Positions 1-7,000 of a stretch of 27,074 nucleotides of DNA are shown piece by piece (within the stretch, counting starts at the first letter, position 1; every line of letters begins with the position of its first letter). Below the pieces are notes generated by a model. It saw only the letters and a list, made by a program, of their open reading frames with translations, had not been told where the DNA came from and made no database searches. Where the stretch lies: positions 1 through 27,074 of the IMG/VR virus record IMGVR_UViG_3300006810_000306; one strand, written 5' to 3'. A program made the translations under genes and the position numbers. The DNA comes from a virus.

Positions 1-108
1 GGTACTAATATGATTTGGCATAAACAAAAGCCAAACTTTAATGCAAACACACTTGCAATAGCAAGCGGCGCTTTTATAGTGTCAATAGGTATAACTATTA
101 AAATATGA
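1..108 (+). CDS. 3' end of small hydrophobic protein (partial)
   Basis: This is an open frame entering from the left edge and ending at TGA 106-108; it is the only plus frame that stays open there. The 35 visible residues are a polar stretch (WHKQKPNFNANT) followed by a hydrophobic segment (LAIASGAFIVSIGITIKI) that could span a membrane, ending right at the stop. I do not recognise the family. A phage membrane protein such as a holin- or spanin-like product is possible but unsupported. The next reading frame (the 16-residue CxxC peptide) is in the same frame after one intervening codon, so the TGA may divide one gene or separate two coupled ones. One minus frame is also open over part of this stretch but has no ATG; I prefer plus because the tRNA follows on that strand. 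Confidence 0.4.
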   Translation, partial: GTNMIWHKQKPNFNANTLAIASGAFIVSIGITIKI

Positions 109-111
109 GAT

Positions 112-162
112 ATGATTTGTCCATTATGTTTAGGCGGTATTTGTGAATACTGTAATAGCTAA
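112..162 (+). CDS. 16-residue double-CxxC mini-peptide
   Basis: ATG 112 to TAA 160-162 encodes MICPLCLGGICEYCNS. Four of 16 residues are cysteine, arranged as CPLC-x4-CEYC, the spacing of a minimal zinc knuckle or a rubredoxin-like metal site. It begins three bases after the TGA of the upstream hydrophobic ORF and in the same frame. It could be re-initiated by the terminating ribosome, be made as a read-through extension of the upstream protein, or be the remnant of a gene broken by a nonsense change. It ends six bases before the tRNA. It is too short for statistics to prove coding; the cysteine pattern is the only argument. Confidence 0.35.
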   Translation: MICPLCLGGICEYCNS

Positions 163-168
163 AATGTT

Positions 169-242
169 GGGGGATTAGCTCAGCTGGCTAGAGCGCCTGC
201 CTTGCACGCAGGAGGTCATCAGTTCGACTCTGATATTCTCCA
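169..242 (+). tRNA. tRNA-Ala (anticodon UGC)
   Basis: A complete cloverleaf can be folded. The acceptor stem GGGGGAT (169-175) pairs with ATTCTCC (235-241), with discriminator A242. The D-arm is GCTC/GAGC (178-181/191-194). The anticodon stem is CCTGC/GCAGG (196-200/208-212) with loop CTTGCAC and anticodon TGC at 203-205. The variable loop is AGGTC, and the T-arm is ATCAG/CTGAT around TTCGACT. The G3:U70 wobble, the classic alanyl-tRNA synthetase identity element, is present (G171 with T239). CCA is not encoded. It is the only tRNA in the window and is followed by the terminator at 254-287. Confidence 0.95.
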
Positions 243-253
243 CATCTAAAAAT

Positions 254-287
254 AAAAAGGGGACCTCGTAATGAGATCCCCTTTTTT
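254..287 (-). terminator. Bidirectional intrinsic terminator between convergent modules
   Basis: A 9-bp stem (259-267 with 273-281, loop 268-272) is flanked by A5 (254-258) on one side and T6 (282-287) on the other. Read on the minus strand the stem is fully paired with one G-U wobble; read on plus that position is a C/A mismatch. It therefore best fits termination of the minus-strand late operon, but it could also stop transcription leaving the plus-strand tRNA. Confidence 0.85.
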
Positions 288-332
288 GGTTACAGGAACT
301 TTTGGGTATGGTGCCCAGTTTTTTCGTGTTCC

Positions 333-584
333 TTATTTTTCTCCACAAGGTTTACCTGTAGCTACATTAATCCAGTTTTCTTTTTCAAACCAGTCTCTAA
401 GTGTAGCACCTTTTTTTCTTGCTCCCTTAACGTTACTTTTAGCACTACGTCTATACTTTCCTCTAGATGCTGCATTCTTTTTAGCATTAACCACTTTTTG
501 TCTTTCTTCTTTAGACATTGATCTTACCTTTGCAGCAGGTAGACAAACTTTCTTGGTGCCTCCACCTTTAATTTTTTTAGCCAT
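333..584 (-). CDS. Small basic protein, late-operon end (83 aa)
   Basis: This 83-residue protein is very rich in Lys/Arg with few acidic residues. It starts MAKKIKGGGTKKVCLPAAKV, has a basic middle (SKEERQKVVNAKKNAASRGKYRRSAKSNVKGARKKG), and ends with a more structured segment (TLRDWFEKENWINVATGKPCGEK). The tail with WINVATGKPCG resembles a short conserved module I remember from small proteins of marine phages and large algal viruses; I cannot name it with certainty. It has two cysteines, C14 in a CxxAAK motif and C80. The ATG overlaps the stop of the upstream 103-aa gene by one base (TAATG), so translation is probably coupled. It is the last gene before the terminator at 254-287. A nucleic-acid-binding or virion role is inference from charge and position. 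Confidence 0.85.
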   Translation of the reverse strand: MAKKIKGGGTKKVCLPAAKVRSMSKEERQKVVNAKKNAASRGKYRRSAKSNVKGARKKGATLRDWFEKENWINVATGKPCGEK

Positions 585-895
585 TACTTCTTTTTACAAC
601 CCATGTTATTAGCATAGTTAGCCATTTTCACAACATCTCCATCATACTTACCTTTTTTTGCTTTCATTATTTTAGCAGCAGCACTACAAGTAGACTCATT
701 AGGCATATTTCTTTTAACCCATCTTTTAAATTTACCTTGATTCTTTTTCTTTATTTCTGGAAACTCTTGTTTCATTGCTGGAGCTTTTGCTCTGTTCATT
801 TCTTTGATATGTCTCTTTACAGTTTTAGCTTGCTTGCCATGTGCAGTTACAGCTGCATCAAGCTGTTCTGCAACTTCCTCTAAATTCTTTGCCAT
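584..895 (-). CDS. Small lysine-rich protein, late-operon end (103 aa)
   Basis: A 103-residue protein of unknown function. The first third is helical (MAKNLEEVAEQLDAAVTAHGKQAKTVKRHIKEM). The middle is Lys-rich (KQEFPEIKKKNQGKFKRWVKRNMPNES). The C-terminal segment TCSAAAKIMKAKKGKYDGDV...NNMGCKKK contains both cysteines, the first in the CxxAAK motif shared with its two neighbours. Both ends overlap the flanking genes by one base (TAATG junctions), marking a tight three-gene cassette after the giant ejection protein. No family is recognised. Abundant late expression as a minor virion or DNA-associated protein is plausible but is inferred only from charge and position. Confidence 0.85.
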   Translation of the reverse strand: MAKNLEEVAEQLDAAVTAHGKQAKTVKRHIKEMNRAKAPAMKQEFPEIKKKNQGKFKRWVKRNMPNESTCSAAAKIMKAKKGKYDGDVVKMANYANNMGCKKK

Positions 896-1050
896 TACTT
901 TTTCTTTTTACTTTTACCCATTTTACCTGGACCACCAGCTTTAGTACATCTAGTTCCCCATCCAGAAGCGTAAGCACTAGGCCACACTTTAAATTTCTTT
1001 TTAGCAGCTCGTTTACAAGCTGGGCTTATCTTCATTGTTTTTCTTGCCAT
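895..1050 (-). CDS. 51-aa basic PSAYAS-type small protein
   Basis: ATG 1050-1048 to TAA 897-895 encodes 51 residues with 17 Lys/Arg and no acidic residue. The core, ACKRAAKKKFKVWPSAYASG, is followed by WGTRCTKAGGPGKMGK and a poly-Lys end. The pattern Cys ... (W/Y)PSAYAS ... (R/K)C ... GxGK is one I recall from many short proteins of marine phages and large DNA viruses of algae (from memory, function unknown). The start lies two bases after the TGA of the giant protein, and the stop overlaps the ATG of the 103-aa gene (TAATG). This placement and the recognisable core make it a real gene despite its length. The two cysteines could form a disulfide or share a metal. Confidence 0.85.
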   Translation of the reverse strand: MARKTMKISPACKRAAKKKFKVWPSAYASGWGTRCTKAGGPGKMGKSKKKK

Positions 1051-1052
1051 GA

Positions 1053-4000
1053 TCAGTTTCTTGTTCGTTTTCTTCTTGTTCTTGTACGTTTCTTTCTTGT
1101 TTTAACTTTAGGTTTATCAGCTTTATTTTTGCTACCTTCAAGTGTCCACTTAGGCCAACCACCAGCCATAGCTATTCTTTGCCACCAGTCATTTTCCTCG
1201 TCTAACGCACCTTCTAAATTTTCATATTTTAAAAGTATTCTATCTAAAGGTATGTTAGTTGTAGCAGATACTACTTTAGCAGCAGCTAAATAAGCTGGAT
1301 TATCTAAAGCAAAACCTTTATCAAACATCTCTTGTCGTCTTTTCTTACTATCAAACTGCCAACCAGCTTGTCTTAATTTAGATATTTTAGAACCAATTGG
1401 TGGAGCAAACTGTAGTAACTTCCATACAGAATCTGTATATTCAGGTCTTGATCTACCTGATCTTTCATATATGTCCATTAAAAAGTTTTTACCTACAGAA
1501 ACTAAAGCACCTCCAATACCTAAACCTCTAAGTGTAGAATCTAACATACCATTTAAAGTATTATAAACTTTATCATTGTCATCATCTTCTTCACCAAAGC
1601 CTAAAGCAAACATTGCTTGTTGTAGCGCATTGAATATTATATTTTGTACTACACCATAATATATTATTTTACTAACATTAGCTTTACTACTGCCTCTACC
1701 AGCTGCTAAATCTTGAAAAGCTCTTTTTTGTAATCTAGCATATTGCATAGGTGTGTTAGCAAACATAAGTATTAAACGACCAATATCACTTGATTGTTGT
1801 TGAGATATTTTATCAGGTCTACTAGACTGTTGAGACTCTTCAGATATTTCTCTAAACTCTGTCATAGCTTTAGCTTTAGCTTCCGCTTCGGTCATGCCTT
1901 CGTTTTCCATTAAATCTATTATTCTATTACGATAAAATGTAGCACCACCTAAAGCTATAGCAAAACTATCAGCATATTGAGTTGGTAAATAACCTTTTTC
2001 CATTATATAAGATAAAACAGCCTTAGCTTTATTCTTCGATGTTTTAGCTAAATCAGCTATTTCAGATTCATTTATATTTATTCTAAGACCATCTCTTCTG
2101 TCTCTTAAAAAATCAGAGTTCATAAGTGTCATGAAGTCTTTCCAATACTGGCCTTGATTAGCAAAAGCTTTACCGGCTTTTATAGGATTATTAAAACCCC
2201 AGTTTAAAAAGTTAACTGCAGATATTGTTTGAAGTATAGCTGATCTAGTATTAAAGAACATAATAGCGGCATTAGATCCGTTTATATAATTAAGTATTCT
2301 ATTGCTTAATCTATTACCTGTGCTAGTTTTATTTCTACCACTCTTCATTCTTTGTAAAGAGTTTTCTAAAGCTTCTCTAAACTTAGGACCATATATAGCT
2401 TCTATCTTATTTAAATTTTCTTTACTAAATATAACATCTGCATTGTCTTGCCACTCTTTTAAAAATGCAGAACGTTTAGTAGTATTTAAACCGTCTATTA
2501 AGTCAGTCGTTATAGTTCCAGCTAACCAACCTTCTTGTGGTGCAGGGTATGGATCTTTATTTATTTGAGCTAACTGATCTGCAAACTGCTTTAGTGTAGG
2601 ATCACTTTCAACTACATCAACTAATTCTTTAGTATCTGTTTTTGATAGACCAGGTATTGCTACACCTTGTTTATTCCATAAATAAACTCTTACAGCTTGC
2701 TCATTAGTAAAGCCATCAACAGCATCTTTAGCTAATGTTTTAGGAACATTTAAATCTTTCTTTAATTTTCTAAAGTCGTTCATTAAATTAACTCTAGCTG
2801 TGGATAAATTTTCCATAGCTCTAGCAAAAGGATCAAACAAGTTTTCTTTATACCAAGCCATTTGTGCATCACCTAGTTTTCCTTTACCTAAAGTTTTATA
2901 TAATAAACCTGTAAAATCTTCAGCAGAAGGTGGTATCCAGAATTTAAATCTACCTTTGTTTGCACCTCTAACTTTTGCTTTAGCTTCTGAATATCTTTTT
3001 TCAGATGCAATACCAGATTTTTGTTCTAGTATTTTATTAAAATCTCTATCTAAATCTTTAGCAGCTTTAATTTTAGCTTGTTGTACTTTAGACTTAACAT
3101 CAATAACACTTAAAGCTTCTCTTACTGCTTTTACGTTTTGGTAAGCATCATCAGCAAAATAAAAATCATTATATCCATCAGCTGCTTTATCTATTATCCA
3201 GTTGGCTTTTGCTTCACCTGTAGAATTACCTAAACCTGTTATATTTTCTATAGGTATATCAAGACCTTGACTATCTAAAAACTCTTTAATAGCAGCTTGA
3301 GATTCAGGTGCTCTTGCTGTTAATACAAAAACGTCTTCTGTACCTCTAGCTTCTTGTATTTTTTTAGCTATTTTAAGTAATGGTCCTTCAGCACCTTTGG
3401 TTACTTTATTAAATTCAGAAAAATCAAATACATAACCTTCGTCTAACAATGATTTACCTTGTGTTGCAAACTCTTCAGCGTTTAATTTACCTTCAGTTCC
3501 ATCAGGTGCGGTAAATAATACATCGCTTTCTGTAGTAGCAAGCGTATCATCAAAGTCAAACACTCTAATTTTTTTAACAGGAGCATTAGGATCACGAGCT
3601 ATTTTTAAAGCTTCATCAATTGTTTTAGCTTTACTAAGTACCTCAAACATACTCATGTCTTCTTCAAGATTTAGTACACCAGTTTCTTTTAACATTTCTT
3701 GATCAACTCTAGATGCTTCGTCTTTTGAAGCCATTAATCTTTTAGTGTTTAATTTTTCTTGTAATTTACTTTTAGCAAACTCAGATTTATTTTGACCTGT
3801 TATTGGATTTTTAAAGTTATTTTCTAAATCGTTAATTACTTTACTTCTTAAAAAAGATAACTTACTAGTAGTACCAAAAGCTTTATCTTGCACATCAAAC
3901 AATACCTTAGGTCCTAATTCTTGATCGTAGTCTACCATAAGCTCTATAGCTTTTTCATTGAAAGCTTTTAATATAGACACACGTTTGTAAGCTCTACCAT

Positions 4001-7000
4001 TTTTAATTTGCTTAGCAAAATCTATCATAGCTTTAGTAACTTCGTAATTAACTAAAGCAGAAGCTTCCATATGTTCACCTTTAAATCTTAGCACGCTCAT
4101 TAATACTTTAGGATCTAAGTTACCATTAGTATATTCTACAGCTGCTTTATAATCAGGATGTTTTTTATTTATTTCTAGTCTTTCTTTTACTTCAGGTTTA
4201 GCACCAGGTGGGTTTAAACTCATATAGTATTTACCCGTAACTGGATCGACAACAGGAGCTTGACTAACACCTTCTATTATTTGAACAGATGTTAATCTAC
4301 TTAAACCTCTTGGGCCATTTACATTGTTAGTATTAGATTCGTTTAATCTTAATATACCAACTAAATTATCAGGATTATCAGCTATAATATCTAACATTCT
4401 AGTTTGCAAGTAAGCTAAAGCTGGCACGTTGTTTGCATTAGCTGCTGCTATTCTATTACCAAATTTATCTTGTATTTCTTGCAGCTTATTACTTGAGTCT
4501 GATATTAATATTTTTTGTATACCTAACATCAGGCCTTTACCAGCATTTAATATTTCTATTTTTCTAGGATCAAAACCGTTTTTCTTTTTAAACGCTTCAA
4601 CATCTGCTTCAGAAACTTTAGAAGTTATATTATTAAATTGTTTTTCTAAGTCTTCATATATTTTAATATCTTCTTCACTACCTTTTCTTAGATCTTTTAA
4701 AGCTCTATCAACCATACCAAACATAGACTTACCAAAATACTTAACAGCGACTGGATCTAGATTATTCATTAGAGCAGAAGAAGCTGTAGCCATTTGCTTT
4801 AGCGATTTTATATGAGTATCTTTATTTACTCTACTAAAATTATCGTCAGCATACTCTTGTCTTTGCTTAGCAAACTCTTCACCAAATAGTTCTGCTTCAT
4901 TTATCAAAGGTCTTCTAAATCCCATTATAGCTCTACTTAGCAAGTAAGATATTTGAGGATTTTCATCTATTGCCTTTATAACACCTGCAGGTAGCTTCAT
5001 TTTTTCTAAATTAAATTTAGCTACTCTCCAACCTTTTCTAGCGCCATCATTTAAAAACTCTTCAATTCTACTACCTACATCTTTTGAAAATTTAAAATCA
5101 ACACCTCTACCAACTTCACTTGCTATTTCTAACATCTCATCTGCTACTACATCGTCACCCATTAGCATATCTCTTTTCTCTCTTATATCTTCACTACGTA
5201 AAACTTCTTGCGCTGCGTCTAATCCTAGTTCTTCGCCTATTACTTCTGCTAATGCTGTTTGTTTTGAAGCAGGTCTACCAGTTGGCGGATCTAAATGATA
5301 TTCAATAAAACGCTCTTGATTATAAGGAGCTTTTTCAAAAACTAAATTCCCAGCTTTAGGATCTTTAACTCTTGTACCAGCTTGTTGAGACTGATCTACA
5401 GTCATACGTTTTTGTTTGCCAGTTTCTTGATCTATAACAGGTTTTTTAAATGGTGCAAACCTTTTATTAAAAGTACGCTGTGGTACTTTATTATATATAG
5501 CTTCACCATAAGTTTCTAAAAATTGTCTGTACTCAGGTGAACTTGGCTTGCCCATAAGCTTTTTAACATCAGCCATTAAGAACTTTCTAAATTGTTTCTC
5601 TAGCTCTGTAATAAACTTTCCTGACTCTACAGTTGGCAGCTTAGTTCCGAATGTCCTAGAAACAGTATTAACAACCTTCTCAAACAACGGGTCTCCTTCT
5701 TTTATGTCTAATTGTTTACGTAAGCTTTCAACTTCTTCTTCTAGTTTAGTATCTAAAGCTGTTTCTTCTTCTGCAGCTATATCAACTCTTTCAGAAATAT
5801 CTTGAGTAAAGTCTGTACCAAAAAATTTATTAGCTATTTCTATACTTCTAGTCCTGTAACCTGTAGTAGGAAAATTAACAAATGAACCAAGTGTTACATT
5901 TTCTTTATACTCATCTGGTTTAGCATTGTAAGCATCTATTAAATTAACAATACCTCTAGGCCCAGTTAATATTTCATCAACTACAATATCTTTGTATATG
6001 TCAAAATCAGGAACTTGGCTATATTTATTTTTAACAAAGTCTGTTACTTCACGTCTAAACTCTTCTGCTATTTCAAAAGCATCGGCACCTTCTTCTTGTA
6101 GTTGACTTATTACAGAATCTTCAGCACCTTTAATTCTAGTGCCACGCTGGTCTCTAACAGCTTTACGTTTACCTTCTAACTTTTCAGAGCTTTCTTTTCC
6201 TCTTCTTTTTAAATCTTCTGATATGTCTATACCTTCTTCAGCAGCACGTCTTATTGACTTAGATAATTTACCTTTTTTAAACGATCTGTTATAGTCTCTT
6301 AAAAATCTAAATACATCTTCTTCAGTTTCAAACTTCAACTTACCAAATCTTCCAGGTGCTACTGTTGCTGCTAATCTTTGTACAAAATCTTTTATTTTCT
6401 CTGTAAAAGTTCTATCAAATTTAACAATTCCATACTCCATAGCTTCACTCATTATAGTCATAGCTTCTTCAGCCGCTTCTGGTGTTGTAACATCTGGATC
6501 CTTTAAATAAGCATTTAATCTTTTATAAAAATAAGCAAGCTCACCTCTTTTTCCAGGCTTACTAGTGTCTATTGTTTTAAGTTTATCTTTAATAGCTCTA
6601 GCCATTCCTAATGCATTTTCATCACCTTTAGCTATTGTGGCATTTAATACAGAGTGTAAAACTTCATGAGCACCAGTAAAATAATCACCACTATCTTTAA
6701 TTCTTTTCTGATTTAACAATATAAATTTCTCTCCAGTATTAAGATCCTCAACAAAACTACCTTTATTACCTCTTGCTTGTTTACCACCAGATAAACCTTT
6801 TTCTTCCATAAATGCTTCAATAGCAGCATCGTCTTCTAGTTCAACGAATTTAGTATTTAATCCTTCAGATATTTTAGCACCTTTTTTATTTATATCTTCT
6901 GCTTTTACAAACTCAGTTTCTATAAAATTTATTTTTGAAAGCTTAGCTTTTTCTTCTTTTATTCTTTTGTCGATGTCTCCTTGAAACTCAGGTTCTAATC

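Noticed and set aside
169-242. tRNA-Ala as a phage attachment site
   Set aside because: No integrase and no repeated 3' tRNA fragment is visible in the window.
271-612. Plus-strand 113-aa frame after the tRNA
   Set aside because: It begins inside the terminator hairpin and is the antisense shadow of the 83-aa basic gene.
841-1293. Plus-strand 150-aa frame overlapping the small basic genes
   Set aside because: It is a Ser/Leu/Phe-rich mirror of Lys/Arg-rich minus-strand genes, crosses three real genes and matches no family.
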